Notes: generated by a model from the letters alone, not told the origin. Shown: positions 1 to 11,757, numbered from the stretch's first letter. The stretch is DNA of 64,000 bases from DATJKD01 sp963728295 (GCA_963728295.1 CAVSKB010000007.1:1-64000), one strand, 5' to 3'. Numbers and translations are program-made.

Positions 1-113
1 CCCGAGCGGATTGCTTGGGATATTCGGCTCCGTGCCGAATTGCGCGCAATCTTGGCGGGGACGCAGTGCCGCACCGTCGCTGCCCTTCGCGGCCGCCCGT
101 AAGCACTGGCGAG

Positions 114-129
114 CGTCGATTTTCTTTCC
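114..129 (+). promoter_or_regulatory. weak candidate activator-binding motif
   Basis: About 10 of 16 positions match the motif shared by the regions upstream of the sigma-54 promoters at 8630 and 45674 (TGTCGRAAAWTYTTAC). It sits 62 nt upstream of the sigma-54 element at 192, against 74-75 nt in the other two cases, a difference of about one helical turn. This is suggestive only. The rest of 1-191 shows no gene I can support. Confidence 0.22.
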
Positions 130-191
130 AGCGAAGCCGGAAAGTCCGTCTCTCCTCCCGCAACCCCTTGACCCCGAAGCGGCGGTGCGTC

Positions 192-207
192 TGGCATGGC
201 TCTTGCT
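192..207 (+). promoter_or_regulatory. sigma-54 (RpoN) promoter
   Basis: TGGCATG, four bases, then TTGCT matches the RpoN consensus TGGCAYG-N4-TTGCW with the invariant GG (193-194) and GC (205-206) ten bases apart. Transcription would start near 218, about 35 nt before the GTG start of the copper-oxidase gene. The same element precedes the paralogue (8630) and the polysaccharide locus (45674), which argues against chance. Confidence 0.8.
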
Positions 208-252
208 ATGCGTGGAAAGGAATTACAACTCTAAAACCTGGGGGCCGCTGCC

Positions 253-3200
253 GTGCGTGTCGGGCGCAGGGTTGTGCGTAGGCGCGCATTTTCGGGGAGG
301 ACTCGTTTGGCAGGAGCTGGCGTCGCCGGTCGTCCGGCGCGGCGGTTAGTACCGATCGCGCGTGGTCACACGTGCGCGCGTCTGCTGTCCGCCGCACTTT
401 TGCTCGCCGCGACGGTCGACGGCGCCCTCGCCGACAACGTCGTGGGCGCCTGGGAGTCGCCCGCGGCCAACAACTGGCCTCTGATTGCGGTGCACGCAGC
501 GTTGACCCCCGACGGTCGCGTCCTTACTTACGGTACGTGGTCCGTCATCAACGGCCAGAACAACCCCGCCCAGCAGACCGGCTATTTCAAATACGACATC
601 TGGGACCCTGCGACGGGGCTCAACGGTGTACACGTCACGCTCGACAGCGCACGGGAGAGCGACCTTTTCTGCAGCTCGCAGCTCATCCTTCCGCAGAGCG
701 GCAGCATCTTCATCGCGGGTGGGGACAACTGGACGGGGACGGCCACGACCAACACGGGCAACAACAACAGCAACATTTTTCGTCCCGGCGACAACACGCT
801 GTACCGGGAGACAGTTTCCGGCCAACCGACACAGTTCAAGAACATGAACCGGGCGCGGTGGTACTCGTCGTCCACGGCGCTGACGAACGGCGAGATCTAC
901 ATCCAGGGCGGCAACGGCGGCGGCGACCGGCCCGAGGTCCGTGACCTCAACGGCAATTTCCGCCTGCTGAGCACCGTCGATACCTCTTCGCTCGCCGCGA
1001 CCTTTCCGAGGAACTTCCTCGCCCCCGACGGGCGGGTCTTCGGCTACGACACAAGCGGCAAGATGTATTACGTGAACACGGCGGGCACCGGCCAGATCAT
1101 GATGACCGGCCAGTTCAACTCGTCGTATGCCGGATGGACCTCCAGCGCGGCGATGTACCGGCCGGGGAAGATCCTGCAGATGGGCGGCAACTCGAACGGT
1201 TCGGTGGTCATCGACATTACGGGTCCGCAGCCCGTGGTGACGCCGGTCAACCAGCTGATGTCGTCCAAGCGGCAGTGGGTGTCAGCGACGGTGCTTGCGG
1301 ACGGTCGCGTGCTGGCGACCGGCGGCAGCGGGCAGGACAACACGCTCACGGATGTCAACACGTCGGCCGAGATCTGGAATCCGGCCGATGGCTCCTGGAC
1401 GGTCGGGCCGAGTGGTTCGCGCGCTCGGATGTATCACTCCGGGGCCTTGTTGCTGCCGAGCGGCGCCGTGCTGATTACAGGTGGCGGAGCGCCGGGGCCG
1501 CTGCAGAATCTTCACTCCGAGATTTACTATCCTTCGTATCTTTATAGCGGACCGGGTGTTTTTGCGGCCAGGCCAACGCTTAATCCAGCGCTGTCCCCCG
1601 ACTCGCTGGAAATCGGCGTTGATTTCACGGTGGGGGTCGGTGCGGCCGACATCCGCCGGCTGACTTTCGTCAAGACCGGCTCCGTGACGCACAGCGTCAA
1701 CATGGACCAGCGGTTCATCGAGCTGCCGTTCACGTCGTCGAGTGGGACCTTGTTTGTGCAGATGACGGACAAGGTCACCGAGATGCCGCCGGGCTACTAC
1801 CTGATGTTCGCGTTCAATCAGGCGGGCGTGCCCTCGCAGGCGAAGATCGTGCGCGTCAACATCCCCGCCAACCCGGTGATCGAGCTGGACTACACGGCGG
1901 TGGTCGGCGGCAGCGGCGGCGCGCCCTTCCAGGTGTCCTGCAACGCGGATGAGACCGTCGTCGGTATCTTCGGCAACTCGGCGGGGACGTACGTCAACCG
2001 CGTCGGTGTGCGCTGCATCCAGGTCGACCAGAGTGGGCGCTGGATCGGCAACCCCGTCAACCGCGGCTCGGCCGGCACGGCGACCGGGACGGCCTTTACC
2101 AAGACCTGTCCGCGCGATCTCGCGATCAGTGGCTATCGGGGCCGCGCCTCGCAGTTCGTCGATCAGCTCGACTTCCAGTGCCGCGCGCTCACGTCCGCGG
2201 GCAAGGTCAGTGGCACCGTGCAGTACCTCGGTGCAGTGGGCGGCACTGGCGGCACGGCGCAGGGGCCCTTCAGCTGCTCGACCAACAACCCCGTATTCAT
2301 GCTCACCGGCCGCTCCGGCTCGGCTGCTCGATGCCTTCGGCATGCAGTGCCGCCAGGCGCCGATCACGCAGCTCGACACCAACACACCGCCCAGCCTTAC
2401 CAACCCCGGCAACCAGGTCAGCAACGTCGGCGCCCCGGTGAATCTGCAGGTCGTCGCGACCGATGCCGACGTCCCGCCCGACACACTGACGTTCTCCGCG
2501 ACGGGCTTGCCCGCCGGTCTTGGCATTTCCACCGGCGGGCTGATCAGCGGCGCGCCGACCACGGCCGGCACCTACCCGGTGTCGATCTCCGTGTCGGACG
2601 GGACGGCATCTGCAACGGCGAATCTCACCTGGACGGTGACCGATCTCGATCCGCTGATCCTGAACCCGATGCCGAAGCAGCCGCCCAACGTCTTCGGCAG
2701 CCCGGTGACCTATACGGCGAGCGTGCAGAACGGCGATCAACCCACAGTTCAAGTGGTTCTTCGACGACGGCACCGAGACCGGGTGGTCGTCCTCGCCGAG
2801 TGTCACGCACACGTTCACCGCGCCCGTCGCTGTTCTATGTCGGCGTGTCGGCAAAGGACGACCGCGGGGTCGAGCAGAGCTACACCTTCTCGCAGCTGGT
2901 GCATCTGCCGCTTGACCGCGACGCCGCCGGTAATCTCGGGCCAGATGGCGGTGCGGGGCGGGCGACTGTGGGTCGTCAACCAGGACAACGACACCGTCAG
3001 CGTGTTCAACACGGCGAACAACCAGAAGCTCGCCGAGATCGCGGTCGGCGTCGGCCCGCGGGCGCTCGCGTTCGCGCCCGACGGCGACGTCTGGGTAACG
3101 AACAAGCACAGCTCGAACATCACCGTGCTCGACCCGGTGGCGCTCAACGTGTCGCCGCACGGTTGCACTGCCGTTCGGCTCGCAGCCCTACGGACTGGTA

Positions 3201-5624
3201 TTCGCGCCGGACGGCAGCGCCGGTTCGTCGCGCTCGAAGCGGCCGGGCGCATCCTGAAGCTCGATCCGGTGTCGGGGGCGGAGACTCGGCAGCGCCTTCG
3301 TCGGCGCCGCGCCGCGTCACCTCGAGTCTGAACGCGGACGGGACGCGGCTTTACGCCTCGCGCTTCATCACGCCGCGGCTCCTGGGTGAAGACACCGCCG
3401 CGGTCACGATCGAGCGCGGGTTCAGGCGGCGAAGTACTGGTGCTCGACCCTGCGACGCTGTGCACGAGCACGGTCGTCGTACTGCGGCACAGCGCCGACT
3501 GGACTTCGAGAACCAGGGCAGCGGCATTCCGAACTACCTCGGCCCCGTGGTGATCTCGCCCGACGGCGCGTCCGCCTGGGTGCCCTCGAAGAAGGACAAC
3601 ATCACCCGCGGCACGCTGCGCAGCGGCGGCAATCTGAACTTCCAGAACACGGTCCGGGCGATCAGCTCCCGCATCGATCTTGCGACCGATACCGAGAGTT
3701 TTGGCGCCCGGATCGACCACGACAACGCGAGCATGGCGAGCGCGGCCGCGTTCGAGCCGTTACGGCGTGTTCATGTTCGTTGCGCTCGAGACCAGCCGCG
3801 AAGTGGCGGTCATCAACGCGCACGACCAGGCGCAGGTGTTCCGCATCAACGTCGGTCGCGCGCCGCAGGCGCTAGCCGTCTCGGCGGACGGGTATCGGCT
3901 CTACGTCAGCAACTTCATGGATCGCACGGTCGGCGTGTATGACCTGACTGCGCTGATCGATGAGGGTCAATGGAACGTGCCGTTGATTGCCACGCTGCAG
4001 TCGGTCGCGACGGAGAAACTGAGCCCGACAGGTGCTCGCGCGGCAAGCAGCTCTTCTACGACGCGCGCGACACGCGGCTCGCCCGTGAGGGCTACATGAG
4101 CTGTGCGAGCTGCCACAACGACGGCGGCGGCGACGGGCGCGTCTGGGACCTCACCGGGATGGGCGAGGGCCTGCGTAACACCGTCTCGCTGCGCGGCAAG
4201 GGCGGGATGGCGCACGGCTTCCTGCACTGGAGCGCCAACTTCGACGAGGTGCAGGACTTCGAGGGCCAGATCCGCGTGCTCGCCGGCGGCACGGGCTTGA
4301 TGAGCGACGCGCTGTTCAACCAGGGCACGCGCAGCCAGCCGCTCGGCGATCCCAAGGCGGGCTTGAGCGCGGATCTCGATGCAATGGCGGCTTATCTAAC
4401 CTCCCTCGACACCTTCGCGCCGAGCCCACATCGCAATGCCGACGGCAGCGCTGACGGCCGACGGGATGGCCGGCCGCGCATCTTCCAGACGCAAGGCTGC
4501 GCGCAGTGCCACGGCGGATCGAACTTCAGTGCCAGCGGAGCCGCGACGTTGCGCGACGTCGGCACAATCCGGCAGCCGGGCAGCGGCAAGCGACTCGGCG
4601 GCGCGCTGACAGGCATCGATCCGCCGACTTTGCGCGGCGTTTGGCAACCGCCCCATACCTGCATGATGGCAGGGCCGCCACGCTCGAAGCCGCGGTGCGC
4701 GCGCACAGCGGGGTCACAATCAGTGACGGCGACTTGACGCAGCTCGTGTCGTACCTGAAGCAGATCGACGGGCAGGAGGCGCCGCCTCCGCCGCCTAATA
4801 ACGCGCCATTGGTGACGAACCCCGGCGCAAAGTCCGGCACGGTCGGTAGCGCTGTTGATCTGCAGATCAACGCAACAGACCCCGACGGCAATCCGCTGAC
4901 CTTCAGCGCATCGGGGCTTCCCACCGGTCTCGCGATCGGAGCGGGCATGGCCGGATCACTGGTGTACCGACTACGGCCGGCGTTTTCAATGTGACCGTGC
5001 TCGCGAGCGACGGCCTGGCGAGCGGCAGCGTCACCTTCACCTGGACTGTTACCGCGCTCATCGACACGGTCGCTCCGTCGAAGCCGTCGGGCTTTACAGT
5101 CGACAAGGTCAACGGAACGCCACGGCTCGTTTGGACGCCTTCCACCGACAACGTTGCGGTAGCGGGGTACGAGATCCACCGTTCTGTAAATGGGACCTTC
5201 GGTCCGGAAATTGCCCGGGCAGCTGGACCGCCCTGGTTGGATCCACGGCAGCTGAGAATGTCCGCTACACGTACGCCCTCGTCGCGTTCGACGCAGCCGG
5301 GAATCGCAGCGCCCGGTCGACACTTGAAGAGCATCACTGCCGGACAACCGCCGACGGCCCCAACGGGACTTCGCGCTGTCCAGGTCGGCCAGGATGCGTC
5401 TGTGACGTGGAACGCGTCGAGCGACAACGTCGCCGTGGCTCGGATACTTTATCTACCGTTCCACTTCGGGTAACCTTGGGCCGCAGGTTGCCAACGTAAC
5501 CGGCACGAGCTGGGTCGACACGAACGTAGTGCCGGGCACCAAGTACACCTACGCGGTCAAGGCCTATGACGCAGCGAACCTCGTGAGCGTACGGTCCAGT
5601 TTCGCGAGCATTACGATCAGGTAG
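253..5624 (+). pseudogene. copper-radical oxidase / di-haem cytochrome c multidomain exported protein, copy 1 (frameshifted)
   Basis: First of two exported multidomain oxidoreductases. After a basic leader and hydrophobic stretch (residues ~43-60) comes a kelch propeller with every residue of the galactose/glyoxal-oxidase (AA5) copper-radical site: Cys140 (DLFCSS) and Tyr204 (ARWYSS), the thioether pair, Tyr394-His395 (RMYHSG) and His480 (VTHSVN). There follow a DUF1929-like early-set domain, two Cys-containing jacalin-like repeats (~1890-2360), He_PIG and PKD-like domains, a YVTN-type propeller (~2940-3960), a di-haem cytochrome c (CxxCH at 4102-4116 and 4498-4512) and He_PIG/FN3 domains, ending with TAG at 5622. 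It reads cleanly to ~2325, then changes frame about ten times, although each piece still aligns with the paralogue at 8790-17083. This favours sequence error over decay. GTG 253 is the longest start; a later one nearer the hydrophobic core is possible. Confidence 0.72.
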
Positions 5625-5817
5625 GATTTCGGCATCCGTCGCAGGCGACTGCGGATCGACAAAAACTTGGGCCGGTAGTATTTGACTCCGAGCCGGCTTT
5701 CCTAATCTCGATGCTTCGGCGAGATTCTCGCGCGGACGCTGCCTCGCGCGGCCTATAGCTTTGGGACGTGATCGCAGTCGCACACGGCTGCGACCCTACC
5801 AACCCAAGGAGGCAGAC

Positions 5818-6381
5818 ATGACCAGTTTATCCCGCATCATCGGAAGCTTCGTGATCGCCGCGCTTGTCCCGATCTGGGCCTGGGCGGGACCGGTCAACAT
5901 CAACACTGCCGATGCCAAGACACTGGCGAAGGAGCTCGACGGGATCGGCCCTGCCAAGGCCCAGGCGATCGTCGACTATCGCCAGAAGAACGGCTCATTC
6001 AAGACCGCAGATGATCTGCTCAAAGTGGAAGGCATCGGAGCGAAGGTCCTGGAGCAGAACCGGGACAACATTCGGGTCGAGAAGGCCAGCGGCGAAACGA
6101 GTGGCGGCAAGAAGGCCACGGCCAAGACCGGGGCGTCACCTGACATCGTAGCCATTGCCCGCGGCGAGGCCCTGGCGACAGGGCCTCGCGTCATCTCATT
6201 GGGTTGGGGAGTCACCGCGTTGATCCGCTATGATTCGGGTTTCAGACCCAGGTCGTTCCAGGTTCCCCGATGCCCAAGATCCGAACGGCCGTGTTCCCGG
6301 TCGCCGGCCGCGGCACACGTTTCCTTCCGGCGACCAAGGCCAGCCCGAAGGAGATGCTGCCTGTCGTCGACAAGCCGCTGA
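5818..6381 (+). CDS. ComEA-like helix-hairpin-helix DNA-binding protein (C-terminus doubtful)
   Basis: Small exported protein with a signal peptide (residues 1-23, ending AWA-G) and a tandem helix-hairpin-helix domain opening PVNINTADAKTL and containing GIGPAKAQAIVDYR and VEGIGAKVL, the ComEA-type fold that binds double-stranded DNA non-specifically. The start at 5818 is set by a strong ribosome-binding site (AAGGAGG, 5806-5812). Family members of this type usually end soon after the second hairpin, near residue 100. Here the frame runs on for some 80 Arg/Pro-rich residues, through a hairpin (6164-6189) and 112 bp into galU. Both other frames stop just before that hairpin, so a one-base error near 6100-6140 has probably removed the real stop. 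The first ~105 residues are reliable. Confidence 0.75.
   Translation: MTSLSRIIGSFVIAALVPIWAWAGPVNINTADAKTLAKELDGIGPAKAQAIVDYRQKNGSFKTADDLLKVEGIGAKVLEQNRDNIRVEKASGETSGGKKATAKTGASPDIVAIARGEALATGPRVISLGWGVTALIRYDSGFRPRSFQVPRCPRSERPCSRSPAAAHVSFRRPRPARRRCCLSSTSR
6164..6189 (+). terminator. hairpin, probable terminator of the ComEA-like gene
   Basis: A perfect 11-bp GC-rich stem (6164-6174 with 6179-6189) and a 4-nt loop. It has no strong T-tract after it, so intrinsic termination is not certain. Its position inside the apparent reading frame but just after stops in the two other frames suggests it marks the true end of the upstream gene. Confidence 0.5.
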
Positions 6382-7151
6382 TCCAGTATGCAGCGGAAGA
6401 GGCGCTGGCCGCGGGCGCCGAGAAGCTGGTGTTCATTACCGGCTACTCGAAGCGAGCGATCGAGGACCACTTCGACACCGATCATGACCTGGAGCAGGAA
6501 CTCCAGGCCCAGGGAAAGCGCGATCTGCTCGCGGCCGTACGCGGCATCGTTCCCTCGTATGCGAGCTGCATCTATATCCGGCAACCTGCTCCGCTGGGTC
6601 TAGGCCACGCCGTCCTTTGCTCGCGGCCGGTCGTGAACGACGAGCCCTTCTTCGTTCACCTTGCGGACGACCTGATCGATGCGGAGCAGCCCTGTCTTGC
6701 CCAGATGGCGCGGGTCTACGAGGATCGACAGGGGAGTGTCCTCGGGGTCGAGGAAGTCGAACCGAACGAGACCGACCGATACGGAATCGTGGCAACGCGT
6801 CCGGTGGCGCCGCGCCTGTCACAGGTGGAACGCATCGTGGAGAAACCGAAGCCCGCCGACGCGCCTTCGACGCTCGCCGTGGTGGGGCGCTATATCCTTA
6901 CTCCCGCGATCTTTCAGAAGCTGGAAAGTACCGGACGCGGTGCGGGAGGGGAGATCCAGCTCACCGACGGCATCGCCGCACTGCTGCGCGACGAAAATGT
7001 GTTTGCTTACGCCTTCGAAGGCACGCGGTATGACTGCGGTTCGAAGCTCGGCTATCTCGAAGCAACGGTCGAGTTCGGGCTCAAGCATCCGGAGTTTGGA
7101 AAGCCGTTCTCGGAGTATCTGTCGCGCGTGGCGGCGCGCAAACGCGACTAA
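6270..7151 (+). CDS. galU: UTP--glucose-1-phosphate uridylyltransferase
   Basis: Makes UDP-glucose from glucose-1-phosphate and UTP, the entry point for UDP-glucose-derived sugars used by the downstream polysaccharide genes. The 293-residue protein has the family length and the nucleotidyltransferase signature at its N-terminus (FPVAGRGTRFLPATKASPKE), followed by the acidic metal site in HLADDLID and the sugar-binding segments IVEKPKPADAPS and GGEIQLTDGI. The C-terminal FEGTRYDCGSKLGYL is also typical of GalU. The reading frame is clean. It is followed after 22 bp by the aminotransferase gene and may be cotranscribed with it. Confidence 0.96.
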   Translation: MPKIRTAVFPVAGRGTRFLPATKASPKEMLPVVDKPLIQYAAEEALAAGAEKLVFITGYSKRAIEDHFDTDHDLEQELQAQGKRDLLAAVRGIVPSYASCIYIRQPAPLGLGHAVLCSRPVVNDEPFFVHLADDLIDAEQPCLAQMARVYEDRQGSVLGVEEVEPNETDRYGIVATRPVAPRLSQVERIVEKPKPADAPSTLAVVGRYILTPAIFQKLESTGRGAGGEIQLTDGIAALLRDENVFAYAFEGTRYDCGSKLGYLEATVEFGLKHPEFGKPFSEYLSRVAARKRD

Positions 7152-7173
7152 ACGATTGCCCGAGGTGGCGACG

Positions 7174-8484
7174 ATGTCCAGGAACGAGGATCTGCAGAAG
7201 CGGCGCGATGCGGCCATCGCCCGAGGCATTGCAAATCAGCTGCCGGTATTTATCGAGCGAGCCCGGAACGCGGAGCTCTGGGACGCGGAAGGCCGTCGTT
7301 ACATTGATTTTGCCGCCGGCATCGCGGTGGTCAACACCGGTCACCTCCACCCGAAGGTGCAGGCCGCGGCGGCCAGGCAGCTCGAGGCATTCACGCACAC
7401 CTGCTTCATGGTCACGCCGTACGAGGTCGCCGTCGAACTGGCCGAGCAGCTGAATCGCCTGGCACCAGGTCCGACGCCCAAGAAGTCCATCTTCGTCACC
7501 ACCGGTGCGGAGGCAGTCGAGAACGCGATCAAGATCGCGCGTGCGCACACCGGGCGCTCGGGCGTGATCGCCTTCGGCGGCGGCTTCCACGGCCGCACGT
7601 TCATGGCGATGGCGCTCACCGGCAAGATTGCGCCTTACAAGGCGGCCTTCGGCCCGTTCCCGGCGGAGATCTACCACGCGCCGTTCCCGATCGCGTATCA
7701 CGGTGTCATCGGTGGCCGACAGCCTCGCTGCGATCGAGCAGCTCTTCAAATACGACATCGAGCCCGCGCGGGTCGCAGCGATCATCGTCGAGCCCGTGAT
7801 GGGCGAGGGCGGCTTCTACATCGCGCCGCCGGAGTTCCTGCAGGCGCTCCGCAGGCTCTGCGACCAGCACGGCATCGTGCTCGTGATCGACGAGATCCAG
7901 ACCGGCTTCGCCCGCACGGGTCGGATGTTCGCGGTGGAATATGCCGGCATCGAGCCGGACCTGATGACACTTGCCAAGAGCCTGGCGGGCGGCTTTCCGC
8001 TCGCAGCGGTGGTCGGCAAGGCGGCGATCATGGATGCGCCAGCGCCGGGCGGCCTGGGCGGCACCTATGCCGGGTCGCCCGTCGCCTGTGCCGCCGGTCT
8101 CGCCGTGCTGGAGGTGATCGAGCAGGAGAAGCTCTGCGAGCGCGCACCGGATAGTCGGCACGATCATGGTGCAGACGCTGCGCGAAGCGGCACGCTCGCA
8201 TTCCGGCGATCGGCGAAGTGCGCAATCTCGGCGCGATGGTGGCGATGGAACTCGTCAAGAACGGCGATCCGCACCAGCCTGATGCAGACCTCACCAAGGC
8301 GCTGGTGAAGCACGCGGCGTCCAAGGGCCTCGTGATCCTGTCCTGCGGGCTCTACGGCAACGTCATCCGGTTCCTCGCGCCGCTCACCGCGTCCGAGGAG
8401 ATCGTGCGGGAGGGGCTCGGCATCACGATCGAGTCGCTGAAGGAGCTGACGGCCGCCGAGCGTAAGGCCGCAGCGAACGCCTGA
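7174..8484 (+). pseudogene. gabT: 4-aminobutyrate aminotransferase (frameshifted)
   Basis: PLP-dependent class-III aminotransferase that would convert GABA and 2-oxoglutarate to succinate semialdehyde and glutamate. The N-terminal half reads cleanly (MSRNEDLQKRRDAAIARGI, GAEAVENAIKIARAHTGR, FHGRTFMAMALTG). The frame shifts near 7705, continues through the cofactor aspartate region (LVIDEIQTGFARTG) and the Schiff-base lysine (LMTLAKSLAGGFP), shifts again near 8155 and 8210, and ends in frame at 8484 (EGLGITIESLKELTAAER). Every expected block of a ~430-residue GabT is present, so sequence error is as likely as true inactivation. Other class-III enzymes of similar sequence cannot be excluded. 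Confidence 0.85.
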
Positions 8485-8539
8485 GGGCCCTCGATCCGCG
8501 TGACCGCCCTGGCGAGCGGTCCATCGCAGCCCTGCTGGG

Positions 8540-8555
8540 TGTCGGAAATTTTTAC
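8540..8555 (+). promoter_or_regulatory. shared 16-bp motif, candidate enhancer-binding-protein site
   Basis: TGTCGGAAATTTTTAC matches 13 of 16 positions of a motif at 45583-45598, and both lie at almost the same distance (74 and 75 nt) upstream of a sigma-54 promoter. The arrangement fits an upstream activating site for a bacterial enhancer-binding protein. The protein that would bind it is not encoded in the window. Confidence 0.5.
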
Positions 8556-8563
8556 GTGGTTAC

Positions 8564-8587
8564 ACTTATGTTTAAACTTATGTTTAA
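8564..8587 (+). repeat. 12-bp tandem duplication in promoter region
   Basis: The unit ACTTATGTTTAA occurs twice without a gap, creating a GTTTAAAC palindrome at the junction. It lies between the 16-bp motif (8540) and the sigma-54 promoter (8630), within AT-rich DNA that stands out from its high-GC surroundings. It may bend or bind a protein, but no known site was recognised. The rest of the 305-bp gap 8485-8789 holds a small hairpin at ~8664-8682 and no gene. Confidence 0.6.
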
Positions 8588-8629
8588 TTAGAGCGAGTAA
8601 GACTCTGAGACGCCCGCAAATCGGAATCG

Positions 8630-8645
8630 TGGCACGGCATTTGCC
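8630..8645 (+). promoter_or_regulatory. sigma-54 (RpoN) promoter
   Basis: TGGCACG, GCAT, TTGCC: 15 of the consensus positions fit, with GG (8631-8632) and GC (8643-8644) separated by ten bases. It lies 145 nt before the ATG of the second copper-oxidase gene, so the transcript would have a leader of about 130 nt. Confidence 0.78.
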
Positions 8646-10261
8646 TCTATTTGGTTGCCTGTGGTGCAGCTTTGCTGCATCGCACGAGTTCGCATAAGCA
8701 TCGATAAGGCGAGGGATCCGATCCAGTCGTCATGACGCTTGGCCGCGGGGCGAGGTGAAGCCCAGCTTCCCTCGAGGTGGGGTTCTTTGATGCGACGCAT
8801 CCTGTCGGCATTTATGGCCCTATGGACGGGGCTGGCGGGCGCGAATGCCGCGCACGCCGATCATCTCTATGGCAGGTGGATTTCGTCGGCCGCGGACACC
8901 TGGCCGTTGATCGCGATCCACGCGGTACTCACGCCCGATGGACGCGTACTCAATTACGGCACCAAGGCCGACGGCACCCAGACCGGATACTTCATCTATG
9001 ACATCTGGACGCCAAGTACCGACGTGGCGGCCGGCCACAGGACGCTGAACAACCTCACGCTCACGGATCTCTTCTGCAGTTCGCAGGTGGTGCTTCCGGA
9101 CAGCGGCAGCGTCTTCATCGCGGCGGGTGACAACTGGACCGGCACCAGCACCACGAATACCGGCAATAACAACACCAACATATTCCGGCCGTCGGATGAC
9201 TCGCTCTCCCGTGGCAACAACATGGCGCGGGCACGCTGGTATTCGTCATCGACAGTCTTGACAAACGGCGAAGTTTACGTCCAAGGGCGGTTATGGTAAT
9301 GGTGAACGGCCGGAAATTCGCGCCCTGAACGGCACATTCCGGTCATTGACGGGTGCCGATGTAGGTGGCCTCGCTTCACTTTACCCGAGGAATTTCCTCG
9401 CACCGGATGGCCGCATCTTCGGTTTCGACAACACGGGCCGAATGTATTTCGTGAACACGGCCGGCAACGGTCAGATCACGATGGCGGGGCCAGCTCCCGG
9501 CGGCCAATGCAGGCTTTCACTCCAGCGCCGCGATGTACCGTCCGGGAATGATTCTCCAGATGGGCGGCAATTCGAACAGTTCAATCGTCATCGACATCAC
9601 GAGTGGCACGCCGGTTCAGAAGTTTCCAAACGTAATGTCTTCCAGGCGTCAGTGGGTTTCCGCGACGGTGCTGGCAGACGGACGAGTTCTCGCCACGGGT
9701 GGAAGTGCCGAGGACAACGTGTTGAACGACGTCAACAACTCCGCGGAGATCTGGGATCCGAATGCCGGAACCAATGGCCAATGGACGGTCGGTCCGAGCG
9801 GGTTGCGTCCGCGCCTGTACCACTCCACCGCTCTCTTGCTCCCGGATGCAAGCGTGTTAGTCGCCGGTGGCGGCGCACCGGGACCGCTCGTAAATCTCAA
9901 TGCCGAGATCTATCAACCGTCATACCTCTTCGACGCCTCGGATCAACTCGCGACACGGCCCGTCATCGCCTCGGCGCCTGACACGCTTCAGATCGGTCAG
10001 AATTTCCAGATCCAGGTGGGCAGTGTCGACGCACGACGCGTGACGCTGGTGAAGACCGGCTCGGTGACGCACAGCGTCAATATGGACCAGCGATTCCTGG
10101 AGTTGTCATTCACCGCATCCAGCGGCACGCTGTTCGTCCAGGCGCCGACCAGTGCGGGCATTGCTCCTCCGGGTACTACCTGCTGTTCGTGTTCGACGAA
10201 CGGGGCGTTCCGTCCGTCGGCAAGATGGTCCGGATGAACATAGTCGGAGCTGAGACGACAC

Positions 10262-11118
10262 CGCCGGCGGTAACGATTACGGGTCCGACCAGCGCGGCGA
10301 CCTTTGCGACGGCGGCGACGCCGCTGACCTTGAGCGGGACGGCGTCTGACAACGTGGGTGTCACGCAGGTCACCTGGGCGAACGACCGGGGTGGCAGCGG
10401 GACGGCGACGGGGACGACGAGCTGGTCGGTGAGCGGGATCGCGCTCTCGAGCGGCGCGAACGTATTGACGGTGACGGCGCGTGATGCGGCGGGTAACACG
10501 AGCACCGATACGCTGACGGTGACCTATACGCCGCCGCCGGACACGACGCTGCCGGTGGCGACGATCACAGGGCCGACGAGTGCGGCGACCTTTGCGACGG
10601 GGACGACGCCGCTGACCTTGAGCGGCACGGCGTCTGACAACGTGGGTGTCACGCAGGTCACCTGGGCGAACGACCGGGGCGGGTCGGGGACGGCGACGGG
10701 GACGACGAGCTGGTCGGTGAGCGGGATCGCGCTCTCGAGTGGCGCGAACGTATTGACGGTGACGGCGCGCGATGCGGCCGGGTAACACCAGCACCGATAC
10801 GCTGACGGTGACCTATACGCCGCCGGCGGACACAACGCTGCCGGTGGCGACGATCACGGGGCCGACGAGTGCGGCGACCTTTGCGACGGGGACGACGCCG
10901 CTGGCGACATTGAGCGGGACGGCCTCGGACAACGTGGGCGTCACGCAGGTCACCTGGGCGAACGACCGGGGTGGCAGCGGGACGGCGACGGGGACGACGA
11001 GCTGGTCGGTGAGCGGGATCGCGCTCTCCAGTGGCGCGAACGTATTGACGGTGACGGCGCGCGATGCGGCCGGGAACACCGGCACCGATACGCTGACGGT
11101 GACCTATACGCCGCCGGC
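10262..11118 (+). repeat. Ig-like repeat array A (3 units)
   Basis: Three tandem ~288-bp units, each encoding ~96 residues with the core ITGPTSAATFAT, SGTASDNVGVTQVTWAN and LTVTARDAAGNT. The pattern is that of bacterial Ig-like adhesion modules. The units are nearly identical in DNA, synonymous positions included, which indicates recent duplication or continuing gene conversion. Frame changes occur at ~10782 and within the third unit an extra codon is present (LATLSGTAS). Confidence 0.85.
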
Positions 11119-11120
11119 GC

Positions 11121-11745
11121 CGGGCGGGGGCCTGGTGGCGGCCTATGCCTTCAACGAGGCGACGGGGACGAGTGCCGGGGACGCCTCGGGCAATGCCAAT
11201 ACCGGCACCTTGACCAACGGCCCGGTGTGGGCAGTGGGCAAGAACGGCGGTGCGCTGCAGTTCGACGGCACCAACGACCGGGTGCGGGTCAACGACGCGA
11301 ACGTGCTCGACCTGTCGACGGCGGCGACCTTCGAGGCGTGGGTGTACCCGACGGTGGCCCCCGCCGGATTGGCGGACGATCCTGCAGAAGGAGGCCGATG
11401 CGTACTTCCTGGCGGCCTCGACCACCGACAACATGCCGGCGAGTGGCGGGACGTTCAACGGGGTGTGCTGCACGAATGTATCGTCGACCACGCCGTTGCC
11501 GGTCAACACCTGGACGCACCTGGCGGCGACGTACAACGGCACGCAGCTGGCCTTCTATGTCAATGGCGTGCAGGTCCGCACCCAGGCGCGCACCGGGACC
11601 TACGAGCAGAACGCCAATCCGCTGTGGATCGGTGGCAACGCCCTGTACGGAGAGCACTTCCAGGGTCGCATCGATGACCTGCGCATCTACAACCGTGCGC
11701 TGACCCTCACCGAAATCCAGACCGACATGAATACACCGGTCGGTC
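11121..11745 (+). repeat. LamG domain-coding repeat, copy 1
   Basis: Encodes a concanavalin-like LamG/pentraxin fold (GLVAAYAFNEATGT, LQFDGTNDRVRVND, WTHLAATYNGTQLAFYVNG, GRIDDLRIYNRALT), usually a carbohydrate- or surface-binding module. It is almost identical to 12914-13530, about 1.79 kb downstream. One extra base near 11368 breaks the frame in this copy only. Confidence 0.85.
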
Positions 11746-11757
11746 CGCCACCGCCCG

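Noticed and set aside
1282..2571. Long minus-strand open frame opposite the first copper-oxidase gene
   Set aside because: It is a high-GC shadow: Arg/Gly/Ala-rich, no family motifs, and the plus strand encodes conserved AA5 residues over the same DNA.
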